Positions 30,864-39,465 of a DNA stretch of 64,000 bases are shown piece by piece. The position numbers and the translations under genes are program-made. The notes under the pieces are model-generated. The model worked only from the letters and a program-made list of their open reading frames with translations. It was not told where the DNA came from and made no database searches. How positions within the stretch are numbered: position 1 is the stretch's first letter; every line of letters starts with the position of its first letter. The stretch comes from Leucobacter luti (GTDB lineage Bacteria; Actinomycetota; Actinomycetes; Actinomycetales; Microbacteriaceae), in the NCBI RefSeq assembly GCF_019464495.1, contig NZ_CP080492.1:186001-250000 (forward strand). Direction: 5' to 3'.

Positions 30864-32123
30864 ATGAGTGAAAGTGACGCGGTGCCGTCGGCGCAGCGGA
30901 GCGCGGAGCCAGGCGGTGTGAGTTCGCCGTGGAACGGTTGGGGTGGCGACTTGATCGCAGCGCTGGCGGTGCTGCTCGGAGCCGTGTTGCTGTTCGGCTT
31001 CGCCCCAGGCTTCGGCGGCGGCCCAGGCGGGGGCGGCGGGCGACCACCCCATCTGCAGCCCGCTGGCCACGATCTGAGCAACGCGATCCTGCTCATCAGT
31101 TCTGCCGCGTTGATGTTCCTGCGACGTCGCTGGCCGCTGCTCGTGTTTGCGCTCGTGCTCGCGGGGCTCGGGCTCGGGGTGGGTTTCGGGGTACCGACGA
31201 TCGGGCCGTCGATTGCGCTCGCGATTGCGGCGCACACACTCGCCTCAGCCGCCTCGCGGCGCACCACGTTCCTTGTCGTTGGCGGTGCCGCGCTCGTGCT
31301 GCTGGTGCTGAGCGCCTGGCTGGGCGGCTGGGAGTCGCTTGACGTGCGGCTCGTGCAGGCGGCGGCTGCCGTCGCGGTAGCCGCGGCGCTCGGCGATAGC
31401 GCCCGCTCCCGTCGAGCGTATCTGCGCGCGGTGACCGAGCGCGCCGAACGGGCAGAACAGACGAGAGAGGCCGAGGCGCTGCGCCGCGTCTCAGAGGAAC
31501 GGCTGCGCATCGCGCGCGATCTGCACGACACTGTGGCCCATCAGATCTCGGTGATCAGCCTGAACGCTGGTGTGGCGTCAGGGGCACTCACGGAGCGGCC
31601 TGAGCGCGCGCAGGAGGCGCTCGGCACCATTCGCGGTGCCGCGCGAGCCGCGCTCGCCGATATTGGACATCTGCTGCGCTTTCTGCGCGCGGCAGAGGAC
31701 GGCGGCGTGGAGCCACCGCAGCCGGGACTCTCCGACATCGAAGACCTCATCGCGCGCATGCACGCCGCGGGCCTTGATATCGCAGCAGGCGCACGCAGTG
31801 AGCTGCACCTGGTGGGGGATCGGGTTGGCCGCGTCGCCTACCGGATCGTCCAGGAGGGCCTGACGAACGCGCTGAAACACGGCACCGGCCGGCGCGCGAC
31901 TGTTGATCTCGCCGTGCACGACGAACAGCTGCAGATCGTGATCTCAAACGCGGTTGCGCCAGACACGGCGCCCTTCCGCGTTGGCACAGGGCTCGGCCTG
32001 ATCGGGATCCGTGAGCGTGTCGCAGCAGTTGGCGGGCGGGTGACCTGCGGCGCACACGGCGCTGTCTACCGACTGGTCGCGGAGCTACCGCTCGCGACCC
32101 CTGACGAAACGAGTGCCAGATGA
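30864..32123 (+). CDS. NarL-type sensor histidine kinase
   Basis: A 419-residue membrane sensor kinase. About five or six hydrophobic segments lie in residues 27-165, with a Gly-rich loop (GFGGGPGGGGG) near residue 50. HisKA_3 dimerisation/phosphoacceptor motif ARDLHDTVAHQISVI has the phosphorylated histidine at about 221. The HATPase region shows GLTNALKHG and GTGLGLIGIRERV. ATG 30864 has no clear Shine-Dalgarno, so a leaderless or weakly initiated transcript is possible; an in-frame upstream start at 30732 would be within the promoter region. It overlaps the response regulator gene by 4 bases. Confidence 0.88.
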   Translation: MSESDAVPSAQRSAEPGGVSSPWNGWGGDLIAALAVLLGAVLLFGFAPGFGGGPGGGGGRPPHLQPAGHDLSNAILLISSAALMFLRRRWPLLVFALVLAGLGLGVGFGVPTIGPSIALAIAAHTLASAASRRTTFLVVGGAALVLLVLSAWLGGWESLDVRLVQAAAAVAVAAALGDSARSRRAYLRAVTERAERAEQTREAEALRRVSEERLRIARDLHDTVAHQISVISLNAGVASGALTERPERAQEALGTIRGAARAALADIGHLLRFLRAAEDGGVEPPQPGLSDIEDLIARMHAAGLDIAAGARSELHLVGDRVGRVAYRIVQEGLTNALKHGTGRRATVDLAVHDEQLQIVISNAVAPDTAPFRVGTGLGLIGIRERVAAVGGRVTCGAHGAVYRLVAELPLATPDETSAR

Positions 32124-32806
32124 CCACCGTGCTCGTAGTGGATGATCAGGCGCTCATTCGCCAGGCTGTCACCGACATCCTGGCGAGCCAACCCGATCTC
32201 GTGGTGCTCGGCGAAGCGGTGGACGGTGCAGACGCGATCCGGCGCACCGCGGAACTGCGCCCTGACGTCGTCGTGATGGATATTCGGATGCCTGGAATCG
32301 ACGGTATCGAGGCCACTCGCGTGATCTGTGCGGCCCCAGGACCAGACGGGGCACGTGTGCTCGTGCTGACGACGTTCGAGGAGGACGAGTATGTCGTTGC
32401 AGCGCTCAGGGCTGGTGCGAGTGGCTTCATTGGGAAGGGCGCTGAGCCTGAAGAGATTGCAAGCGCGGTGCGCGCAGTGCACGCGGGGGAGGCGTTGCTT
32501 TCGCCGACGGCCACGCGTGGCTTGATCAGCCGCTACCTGCACGCGGGCCCGAGCGATGGGGCACCGCCGCACCGTGCGCAGCCAGAACTCCTTGCGGGGC
32601 TCACCGAGCGGGAGCGAGAAGTGCTGTTGCTCGTGGCGCGAGGCCGATCAAATCAAGAGATCGCGACGGAGCTGTTCATCTCACCACACACCGCAAAAAC
32701 TCACGTAAACCGGATCATGACGAAGCTCGGGGCGCATGACCGCGCGCAGCTCGTGATTGTGGGCTACGAGAGTGGTCTGCTCGTACCAGGAGACAACCAA
32801 TCGTGA
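32120..32806 (+). CDS. NarL/FixJ-family response regulator
   Basis: A 228-residue regulator. The receiver domain has the acidic pair DD at 8-9, phosphoacceptor Asp54 in VVVMDIRMPG, the conserved Thr in LTTF and lysine in GFIGKGA. The C-terminal LuxR-type HTH is at about 160-215 (LTEREREVLLLVARGRSNQEI, SPHTAKTHVNRIMTKLG). ATGA overlap with the kinase gene makes it the cognate partner. Likely target: the divergent ABC exporter. Confidence 0.92.
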   Translation: MTTVLVVDDQALIRQAVTDILASQPDLVVLGEAVDGADAIRRTAELRPDVVVMDIRMPGIDGIEATRVICAAPGPDGARVLVLTTFEEDEYVVAALRAGASGFIGKGAEPEEIASAVRAVHAGEALLSPTATRGLISRYLHAGPSDGAPPHRAQPELLAGLTEREREVLLLVARGRSNQEIATELFISPHTAKTHVNRIMTKLGAHDRAQLVIVGYESGLLVPGDNQS

Positions 32807-32846
32807 GCTGAGCTGCGCAAACGCTGAGTGAAGCTGCGCTGTCAGC

Positions 32847-32875
32847 TTGACAACTAAGGCGAGCCTTACCATGAT
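32847..32875 (+). promoter_or_regulatory. Siderophore operon promoter with IdeR/DtxR-type iron box
   Basis: TTGACA (-35, 32847-32852), 17-base spacer and CATGAT (-10, 32870-32875). Within the spacer TAAGGC-GA-GCCTTA (32855-32868) is a perfect 6+6 palindrome matching the core of DtxR/IdeR boxes. A metal-loaded IdeR bound there would block RNA polymerase. It lies 71 bases upstream of the siderophore-binding lipoprotein gene. Confidence 0.8.
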
Positions 32876-32945
32876 GTGATGTGGCGCGATCGAAGCTGGC
32901 GCGTCGCTCCGTCGACCGATTCTGGTCTCTTCCGAAAGGACTCGC

Positions 32946-33986
32946 GTGCGCGCTCTTCGCCTGCTCGGCACCGCTGTCACCCTCACCCTGCTCGCGACAA
33001 CGCTGGCCGCATGCGCGGCACCTGCGAGTTCCGGTGGTGGGAGCGGGGGCAACGGCGGAGGCGATGAAGCTGGCTTCCCGGTTACGATCGAGCACGTCTA
33101 CGGCACCACGACGATCGAAGAGCGCCCCGAGCGGGTCGCTACCGTCGCCTGGGCGAACCACGAGGTGCCCCTGGCACTGGGCGTCGTCCCCGTTGGGATG
33201 AGCAAGGCGACCTGGGGTGATGACGATGGTGATGGTGTGCTGCCCTGGGTGGAGGACAAACTCACCGAGCTCGGCGCAGAGACGCCGGTGCTGTTCGATG
33301 AGACGGACGGCATCGACTTTGAGGCCGTGGCCGAGACCTCGCCAGACGTGATTCTGGCGGCGTACTCGGGGCTCAGCGAAGAGGACTACGACACGCTCTC
33401 GAAGATTGCGCCGGTCGTCGCGTACCCGGAGACGCCCTGGGGGACTTCGCTCGAAGACATGATCAAGCTCGACTCAGCGGCACTGGGACTCGCAGATGAA
33501 GGGGACACGCTGATTACCCAGTTGCAGGGCACGGTGGCTGACGCCCTTGCTGCACACCCGGCACTCGCCGACCAGAAGTTGCTGTTCTCATTCATTAACC
33601 CGTCAGACCTCTCTAAGATCGGGTTCTACACGGTGCATGACACGCGCCCCGGATTCCTTGCGGGGCTTGGGCTGCCCCAGCCTGAGATCGTGACAGAAGA
33701 GAGCGCGAAGACCGACGAGTTCTACGTTGAAGTGAGCTCAGACGTTGCCGATCGTTTCAGCGACGTCGACGTGTTTGTGACCTACGGTGATCCCGACGGC
33801 GAATTTGTGGCGCAGCTGCAGGCCGATCCGCTGCTGTCGAAGATTCCCGCGATTGCGGAGGGTCGCATCGCCGTGCTTGAGGACGCAACTCCGCTGGCAG
33901 CGTCCGCGAACCCTTCGCCGCTGTCGGTCAGCTGGGGGATCGACGACTACTTCGACGTCCTCGCTGACGCCGCTGGCCAGGAGTGA
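32946..33986 (+). CDS. Iron-siderophore ABC transporter substrate-binding lipoprotein
   Basis: A 346-residue lipoprotein of the FecB/FhuD/FepB (TroA-like) class. The signal peptide is followed by lipobox LAAC (Cys at about residue 23) and a Gly/Ser-rich linker. The domain then opens with IEHVYGTTTIEERPERVAT, the standard start of ferric-siderophore binders, and a long inter-lobe helix. GTG 32946 follows GAAAGGA. First gene of an iron-box-controlled five-gene operon; its stop overlaps the first permease gene. Confidence 0.9.
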   Translation: MRALRLLGTAVTLTLLATTLAACAAPASSGGGSGGNGGGDEAGFPVTIEHVYGTTTIEERPERVATVAWANHEVPLALGVVPVGMSKATWGDDDGDGVLPWVEDKLTELGAETPVLFDETDGIDFEAVAETSPDVILAAYSGLSEEDYDTLSKIAPVVAYPETPWGTSLEDMIKLDSAALGLADEGDTLITQLQGTVADALAAHPALADQKLLFSFINPSDLSKIGFYTVHDTRPGFLAGLGLPQPEIVTEESAKTDEFYVEVSSDVADRFSDVDVFVTYGDPDGEFVAQLQADPLLSKIPAIAEGRIAVLEDATPLAASANPSPLSVSWGIDDYFDVLADAAGQE

Positions 33987-34984
33987 CCCGCACGCACGCG
34001 CACCGAGTGACCTGGTTGATCTGCGGCATTCTGCTGCTCGCGCTGCTCTGCGTCGCCTCGGTGGCGTTCGGCGCGCGCACAGTTGGGCTCAGCGATCTCC
34101 TCGCAGGTGTCCAGGGCGACGCCAGCAGTGTCGACTCGGCCGCTGTGGTGAAGCGCCTCCCGCGCACGGCCCTCGCAGTGCTGGTTGGTGCCGCGCTCGC
34201 ACTCTCGGGTGCCGCGATGCAGGCGATCACGCGCAATCCGCTCGCCGAGCCGGGGATCCTTGGAGTGTCAAGCGGCGCGGCGCTCGCCGTGGTCGCCGGA
34301 CTCAGCTTCTTTGGGCTACACCGTCCGTTTACCCTGATGGCTGTTGCCATCGGTGGAGCTGCCTGCGCCGCGATCACGGTGTACCTGATCGGTGGTCTCG
34401 GGAGCCGCGGGCGCAGCCCGTTTGCACTCGCTCTCGCCGGTGCCGCGTGCGGAGCTGCATTTATCTCGCTGACGAACGCGATTATGCTGCCGCGCGTCGA
34501 TCTGCTTCGGACCTACCAGTTCTGGCGCATTGGCAGCGTTGGCGGCGCGAGCTGGGAGAGCGTAAGTGTGCTGATCCCATTGTTCATCGCCGGTGTCGTG
34601 CTATGCGCGCTGCTCGCGCGCGGCATGAACGCACTCGCGCTCGGCGATGACGTCGCAACGGGCCTCGGCGAGTCAGTAGGGCGCACTCGGGCGCTCGTCG
34701 GCGTCGCCGCCGTGGTGCTCTGTGGTGCTGCCACCGCCGTGGCCGGTCCCATCGGGTTTGTCGGGCTACTGGTGCCGCACGTGTGTCGCACGCTCTTCGG
34801 GCCTGATCACCGCTGGTTGCTGCCGTTTTCGGCGCTTGCAGGCGCGATGCTGCTCCTTGGCGCAGACGTGCTCGGTCGCGTTATCACGCGGCCAGCAGAG
34901 ATCGAGGTGGGAATCCTCACCGCGATCCTCGGGGCCCCGTTCCTGATCTGGATCGTGCGCCGTACCCGAGTGGGTGCGCTGTGA
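33983..34984 (+). CDS. FecCD-type siderophore permease, subunit 1
   Basis: A 333-residue protein with about ten transmembrane helices. Family marks are RLPRTALAVLVGAALALSGA, MQAITRNPLAEPGILGVSSGAALA (split motif) and the cytoplasmic GPIGFVGLLVPHVCR loop. It forms the heterodimeric channel with the next gene product. GTG 33983 overlaps the upstream stop (GTGA). Confidence 0.93.
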   Translation: MTRTHAHRVTWLICGILLLALLCVASVAFGARTVGLSDLLAGVQGDASSVDSAAVVKRLPRTALAVLVGAALALSGAAMQAITRNPLAEPGILGVSSGAALAVVAGLSFFGLHRPFTLMAVAIGGAACAAITVYLIGGLGSRGRSPFALALAGAACGAAFISLTNAIMLPRVDLLRTYQFWRIGSVGGASWESVSVLIPLFIAGVVLCALLARGMNALALGDDVATGLGESVGRTRALVGVAAVVLCGAATAVAGPIGFVGLLVPHVCRTLFGPDHRWLLPFSALAGAMLLLGADVLGRVITRPAEIEVGILTAILGAPFLIWIVRRTRVGAL

Positions 34985-36003
34985 CGGCCGCGGCGCTCGT
35001 TTCGGGGCGGCGCAGGCGCACCAGACGGCGCTGGATCGCGATTACCGCGCTCGCGACCGCGGTGCTCGCGGGCTTCGCGCTCAGCCTGATGCTGGGGCGC
35101 ACGGTGACCCCACCGCAGGAAGTGTGGGCGGTGCTCACCGGCCAATCCCAATCGGGCGCGGCGTTCACCGTCGGCGAGCTCAGGCTGCCGCGCGCGACCC
35201 TTGCGGTGCTTGCCGGGTTCGCATTCGGGATCGCGGGAGCCACGTTCCAAACGCTGCTCGGCAATCCGCTCGCCTCGCCCGATATCCTTGGCGTGACCTC
35301 GGGCGCCGGCGCTGCCGCGGTGTTCGGAATCCTGGTGCTGGGCCTGAACGAGTCTGCGACGTCGCTGATCGCGCTCGGGGGAGCCCTCGCGACCGCGGCT
35401 GCGATTTTCTTGCTGGCAAACCGGGGCGGCTTCGCCGGGATGCGCTTTATCCTGATTGGCATCGGACTCGCCGCGATCCTGCAGAGTGTCACCTCCTATC
35501 TGCTCTCGCGGGCAGCGGAGTGGGATATGCAGCGCGCCATGCAGTGGCTCACAGGGAGTCTTACCGGAGCAACCTGGGCGCAGGTCCTTCCGCTCGCGCT
35601 CGCGAGTGTCGTGCTCCTGCCTGTGCTGCTGTGGCGTTCCCGTGACCTTGAACTTCTGCGCCTGGGCACAGACACCGCGCAGGGCCTTGGCGTCTCGGTG
35701 GGGTGGGTGCGGATCGTGCTCATCGTCGCCGCGGTCGCCCTACTCGCGTTTGCCACGGCAGCATGCGGTCCGGTGATGTTCGTTGCGTTTATGGCGGGAC
35801 CCATCGCTGCGCGCGTGGTCGGCTCGGGCGGCTCCCTTCTCCTCCCGGCGGGCCTCATGGGCGCGCTGCTGGTGCTTGTGTCTGATCACGTTGGCCAGTT
35901 CCTGCTCGGCGGCCGCACCCCCGTCGGTGTGGTGACCGGCGTGCTCGGCGCACCGACGCTGATCTTCCTGCTGATCCAGCTCAATCGAAAGGCGGGAGCA
36001 TGA
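34981..36003 (+). CDS. FecCD-type siderophore permease, subunit 2
   Basis: A 340-residue protein with about nine or ten transmembrane helices and a basic N-terminus (RRRRTRRR). FecCD marks: RLPRATLAVLAGFAFGIAGA, FQTLLGNPLASPDILGVTSG and the coupling loop GPVMFVAFMAGPIAARV (usually GxIxFVGLxxPH; the proline-histidine is replaced by GP). GTG 34981 overlaps subunit 1; its stop overlaps the ATPase start. Confidence 0.92.
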   Translation: MTAAALVSGRRRRTRRRWIAITALATAVLAGFALSLMLGRTVTPPQEVWAVLTGQSQSGAAFTVGELRLPRATLAVLAGFAFGIAGATFQTLLGNPLASPDILGVTSGAGAAAVFGILVLGLNESATSLIALGGALATAAAIFLLANRGGFAGMRFILIGIGLAAILQSVTSYLLSRAAEWDMQRAMQWLTGSLTGATWAQVLPLALASVVLLPVLLWRSRDLELLRLGTDTAQGLGVSVGWVRIVLIVAAVALLAFATAACGPVMFVAFMAGPIAARVVGSGGSLLLPAGLMGALLVLVSDHVGQFLLGGRTPVGVVTGVLGAPTLIFLLIQLNRKAGA

Positions 36004-36806
36004 TGGCCCCCACCCGCACCCTCGCCGCACGCGACCTCAGCGTGTCCTACGGTGATACCGCGATTATCTCGGGACTCGACTTGTCCTTCACCCCGGGCGC
36101 CGTGACCGCGATTGTCGGGCCGAACGGCTGCGGCAAGTCCACGCTGTTGCGCAGTTGCGCACGTCTGGTACGTCCACGGGCTGGCGCGGTGCTCCTTGAC
36201 GGGCGGGCCGTCGACGCCATGCCAACGAAAGAACTCGCGCGGGTGCTCGGGCTGCTGCCACAGAACCCGATCGCGCCGGAGGGAATCACGGTGGCGGATC
36301 TGGTCGGCCGGGGCAGGCACCCGCACCAGCGCGGCTTTTCGCGCTGGAGCGAGCGTGACACGCGCATCGTTGCCGATGCACTGACGGCTACGGGAACCGC
36401 TGAGCTCGCGGAACGCGCAGTCGACGAACTCTCTGGCGGGCAGCGCCAGCGCGTGTGGATCGCGATGGCGCTCGCCCAGGAACCGGAAGTCTTGCTGCTC
36501 GATGAGCCAACGACCTACCTTGACGTCACCCATCAACTTGAAGTGCTCGATCTCGTGCGCGAGCTGAACCGTGCCAACGGTACGACCGTGGTGATGGTGT
36601 TGCACGACCTAAACCTGGCCGCGCGCTACGCTGACGAGCTCGTCGCCGTTCGCGGTGGCGTGGTGCTCGGCGCTGGCACGCCGCGAGCTGTGCTGCGGCC
36701 AGAACTCGTGCGCGAGGTGTTTGATCTCGACTGTCGCGTGATTGAGGATCCTGTTTCACTCACGCCCCTCGTGATCCCGATTGGAAGGCACTATGTCACT
36801 CAGTGA
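36000..36806 (+). CDS. Siderophore ABC transporter ATP-binding protein (FecE/FepC type)
   Basis: A 268-residue ATPase: Walker A GPNGCGKSTLL, Q-loop LLPQNPIAPEGITV, signature ELSGGQRQRVWIAMALAQ, Walker B VLLLDEPTTYLD and HDLNLAARYADE. These are the usual features of FepC/FhuC proteins. It overlaps the second permease gene by 4 bases and the following siderophore-interacting protein gene by 14. Confidence 0.94.
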   Translation: MMAPTRTLAARDLSVSYGDTAIISGLDLSFTPGAVTAIVGPNGCGKSTLLRSCARLVRPRAGAVLLDGRAVDAMPTKELARVLGLLPQNPIAPEGITVADLVGRGRHPHQRGFSRWSERDTRIVADALTATGTAELAERAVDELSGGQRQRVWIAMALAQEPEVLLLDEPTTYLDVTHQLEVLDLVRELNRANGTTVVMVLHDLNLAARYADELVAVRGGVVLGAGTPRAVLRPELVREVFDLDCRVIEDPVSLTPLVIPIGRHYVTQ

Positions 36807-37836
36807 GCAGTCACTCAGTAAGCGGGTCCCCAGTAGGCGGGCCGCTCGTACGCACCGCAGCGGATTCCCGCATCGTCCAGTGCGCGCCAGCGTCGAGTCC
36901 ATCACCCGAGTGTCGCCGACGTTCGCGCGGGTGGTGTTCGTCGGCCCCGAGCTCGACGACTGTGGCGATCCGGGGGCCACGTTCGATCAGCGCATCAAGC
37001 TGATCTTCCCGGCAGAGCGGCTGGCAGCCGACGGGAACTCGGTGGCCGAGCGAGGGGATCTCCCAGTGCTCTCGCACAGCGCCGACTGGTACGCCGAGTG
37101 GTTGGCGCTGCCGGAATCAACCCGTGGCGCGATGCGCACGTACTCGATCCGGGAGCTTCAGGTGAGTCCGAGCGGCGAAACCCGCTTCATCGTCGACTTT
37201 GTACTGCACCTTGAGCCGGGCAAGAGCGGCCCTGCCGCGCGCTGGGCGGCCACGGCGCAGCCGGGAGACGAGCTGCTGATTGTGGCGCCGGTGCGCGGGC
37301 ACGCGGACTCGGCCGGGATCGAGTTCCAACCCGGAGACGCGCCCGAGGTCGTGCTCGTGGGGGACGAGACCGCGGCACCGGCAATCGCTCGCATCCTTGA
37401 GGACCTGCCAGTAACGGCGCGCGGCATCGCGTGGATTGAGATCCCGGATCGCGCAGACGAACTCCCCATTGCGGCGCCGGCCGACTGTGAAGTGCGCTGG
37501 GTGGTGCGCGGGCACGAGGACCACGGCACCGCGCTGATCCCCGAGCTGCTCGCATATCTGGGCGAGCGCACTGTGCTCAAAATCGAAGACGTCGCGACCG
37601 ACCAACTGCTGTGGGAGACCCCGGTGTACTCAGGACTCGGTGAGGACGTTGCAGCCGCAAGCGGCGCCGCAGGCACGGCCGAGCCTGCCGCAGGTGATCA
37701 GCGCTACTTCTGGATTGCCGGGGAAAGCGGCGTGGTCACGACCCTGCGCAGACACCTCGTACGGGAGCTCGGAATCTCACGCTCGCAGGTCGCGTTCATG
37801 GGATACTGGCGACGCGGAGTTGCAATGAAGGGATGA
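36793..37836 (+). CDS. Siderophore-interacting protein (FAD-dependent ferric-siderophore reductase)
   Basis: A 347-residue cytosolic flavoprotein that releases iron by reducing the imported ferric-siderophore. It shows the FAD-binding motif MRTYSIRE, the KSGPAARWAATAQPGDEL segment of the SIP/ViuB family, VLVGDETAAPAI, the C-terminal IAGESGVVTTLRRHL and a final GYWRRG. ATG 36793 is preceded by GGAAGG inside the end of the ATPase gene; TTG 36781 is a less likely start. Last gene of the iron-controlled operon. Confidence 0.92.
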   Translation: MSLSEQSLSKRVPSRRAARTHRSGFPHRPVRASVESITRVSPTFARVVFVGPELDDCGDPGATFDQRIKLIFPAERLAADGNSVAERGDLPVLSHSADWYAEWLALPESTRGAMRTYSIRELQVSPSGETRFIVDFVLHLEPGKSGPAARWAATAQPGDELLIVAPVRGHADSAGIEFQPGDAPEVVLVGDETAAPAIARILEDLPVTARGIAWIEIPDRADELPIAAPADCEVRWVVRGHEDHGTALIPELLAYLGERTVLKIEDVATDQLLWETPVYSGLGEDVAAASGAAGTAEPAAGDQRYFWIAGESGVVTTLRRHLVRELGISRSQVAFMGYWRRGVAMKG

Positions 37837-37866
37837 CCGCCACAGTTCGTGGCGGGCGCATGCGCC
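37837..37866. terminator. Hairpin after the siderophore operon
   Basis: CCGCCAC (37837-37843) pairs with GTGGCGG (37849-37855) directly after the stop codon. The adjoining 12-bp palindrome GGCGCATGCGCC occupies 37855-37866. No T-run. Confidence 0.45.
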
Positions 37867-37903
37867 ACTCTGCGAGACCTAAGCACACACCGAGGGAGCC
37901 GCA

Positions 37904-38464
37904 ATGACCGAGCAACCGATCCGCATCGTCTCCGACTCGCGTCGATTCCCGTGGTGGGTGGTCCTCGTTGTCGGGATCGTGGTGATTGTCGCCGGAATCG
38001 GCCTGGTGGTATGGCCGTTCGTTGCCGCAAGCCAGATGCTCGCGGTGTTCTTCGGTCTCGCACTGATCGCCAACGGCCTCGCGATGCTCGTGCGTGGCGG
38101 ACCGAACGCCACCTCGCGCGTCCTCGGCGTCGTGTTCATCATCGCCGGCGTGCTTGCAATGATCTTCGCAGCGTTCACCGTGCAGGCGCTGGTGGTGCTC
38201 GTCGGAGCAGCCCTGCTGGTCCTCGGCGTGTCATGGATCGTGGTCGGAATGCGCATCGGCGCCGGCCGTGGCGGCTTCATCATGGTGCCGGGTGTGCTCG
38301 CGGTTCTCGGCGGCATTTTCGCCCTGATTTGGCCGGCTGCGGCCCTCAGCATCGTGGCGTTCTGCGCCGGTATCGCGATGCTGCTGTTTGGCGCGTCGCT
38401 GATCTGGGGTGCAACGCGGCTGCGCAGCACACGCGTTGATCAGACCACGATTATCGTGGAGTAA
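37904..38464 (+). CDS. HdeD/DUF308-like membrane protein
   Basis: A 186-residue protein with six evenly spaced hydrophobic helices arranged as three hairpins, the pattern of HdeD/DUF308 proteins (acid-stress associated in enterobacteria; role in actinobacteria not established). Each hairpin carries the repeat-like GVxxIIAGVLAxIF or GIVVIVAGIGLVVWP segment. GGAG lies close upstream of ATG 37904. It is separated from the siderophore operon by a hairpin, so it is probably transcribed alone. Confidence 0.8.
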   Translation: MTEQPIRIVSDSRRFPWWVVLVVGIVVIVAGIGLVVWPFVAASQMLAVFFGLALIANGLAMLVRGGPNATSRVLGVVFIIAGVLAMIFAAFTVQALVVLVGAALLVLGVSWIVVGMRIGAGRGGFIMVPGVLAVLGGIFALIWPAAALSIVAFCAGIAMLLFGASLIWGATRLRSTRVDQTTIIVE

Positions 38465-38480
38465 GCACAGGCAATACCCG

Positions 38481-38554
38481 TAGGGCGGACGGGACTTGAA
38501 CCCGTGACCGATGGATTATGAGTCCAGTGCTCTAACCAACTGAGCTACCGCCCC
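38481..38554 (-). tRNA. tRNA with CAU anticodon, probably elongator tRNA-Met
   Basis: A 74-base cloverleaf on the minus strand: acceptor stem with G1-U72 plus six Watson-Crick pairs, D-arm AGCTCAGTTGGTTAGAGC, anticodon loop CTCATAA with CAT, T-arm GGGTTCAAGTCCC, discriminator A. CCA is not encoded. The paired first base excludes initiator tRNA. A tRNA-Ile2 (lysidine-modified CAU) is the alternative and cannot be ruled out by eye. Confidence 0.88.
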
Positions 38555-38623
38555 GCAACAACCTTTTCATCCTAGGGGATACGGCAACGCTGCGTGTGCC
38601 CCGCAACGACTTGGAGAAGCTCG

Positions 38624-39418
38624 ATGACTGAACTTGACCGCCGGATCCCACTCACCAGTGTGATGAACATGCGTGATCTGGGAGGCCTGCCTGTCGCGGG
38701 CGGGACCCTTGCGTCGGGCCAGGTGTATCGCTCTGCGACGCTCGCGGCGCTCAGCGCAGAGGACGGCGAAGCATTCGCCGCGCGCGGGATCAGCACAGTC
38801 TACGATCTCCGGACGGCGAAAGAGCGGGCGGGAGCCCCCGATCGGGTTCCCGAGTCGATCCCCTCAGTCTCGCTTGACGTGCTGGCGGACGCTCCTGCCG
38901 CGGCTGCCGCGAACATCAACGAGATGATGTCGAACCCTGCGGCCATTGAGCAAGCCTTTAGCGGCGGTCAGGCTACTGAGCTGTTGGCGTCGGCCTACCG
39001 CGACATTGTGGGCTTGCCCTCGGCGCTTCGCGCGTACCGCACTTTTTTCGGCGGGCTCACGGATCCCTCACGTGCAGGCGCAGTACTGTTCCACTGCACC
39101 ACGGGGAAAGATCGCACCGGGTGGGCGGCTGCTGCGCTGTTGACCCTGCTCGGGGCAAGCGACGATGTGATTCGTGCTGACTACCTGCAGACAAACACTG
39201 ATCTTCTCCCCGCGTTGCAGCCGGTGATCGATCGCGCCGCGGCCGCGGGGGTCGATCCGGAACTGCTCCGCCCAGTGCTGGGTGTCGACGAACGCTATCT
39301 TGACGCCGCCTACGATGAAGTCGAGCAGCGCTTCGGCTCGATCGAAGGCTACTTTAGCGAGGGGCTCGGACTGGGTGCCGCAGATATTGAGGCCCTGCGC
39401 GAGCGTTTCGTTGCGTAG
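38624..39418 (+). CDS. Tyrosine/dual-specificity protein phosphatase (Y_phosphatase3 / PtpB-like)
   Basis: A 264-residue phosphatase of the mycobacterial PtpB-like group, which can act on phosphotyrosine, phosphoserine/threonine and in some cases phosphoinositides. The active-site P-loop HCTTGKDRTGW (Cys-x5-Arg) is clear, preceded by the N-terminal MRDLGGLPVAGG and DLRTAKER segments found in this family. ATG 38624 has GGAG 7 bases upstream; a GTG at 38594 is in frame but lacks a ribosome binding site. No signal peptide. Confidence 0.87.
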   Translation: MTELDRRIPLTSVMNMRDLGGLPVAGGTLASGQVYRSATLAALSAEDGEAFAARGISTVYDLRTAKERAGAPDRVPESIPSVSLDVLADAPAAAAANINEMMSNPAAIEQAFSGGQATELLASAYRDIVGLPSALRAYRTFFGGLTDPSRAGAVLFHCTTGKDRTGWAAAALLTLLGASDDVIRADYLQTNTDLLPALQPVIDRAAAAGVDPELLRPVLGVDERYLDAAYDEVEQRFGSIEGYFSEGLGLGAADIEALRERFVA

Positions 39419-39421
39419 TCG

Positions 39422-39443
39422 GAGCTGAGCGTGCTCAGTGCTC
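39422..39443. terminator. Weak hairpin between convergent phosphatase and gntR genes
   Basis: GAGC-TGAGC pairs with GCTCA-GCTC around a 2-base turn and a GT bulge, right after the phosphatase stop. It is the only stem I see in this short convergent gap. Confidence 0.35.
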
Positions 39444-39465
39444 GAGCCGCATCGCGTCTGAAGAC

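Noticed and set aside
30716..31531. Upstream extension of the FtsX-like permease frame to 776 residues
   Set aside because: It would cover the divergent promoter region and the start of the kinase gene. ATG 30715 has a good ribosome binding site and the natural first helix.
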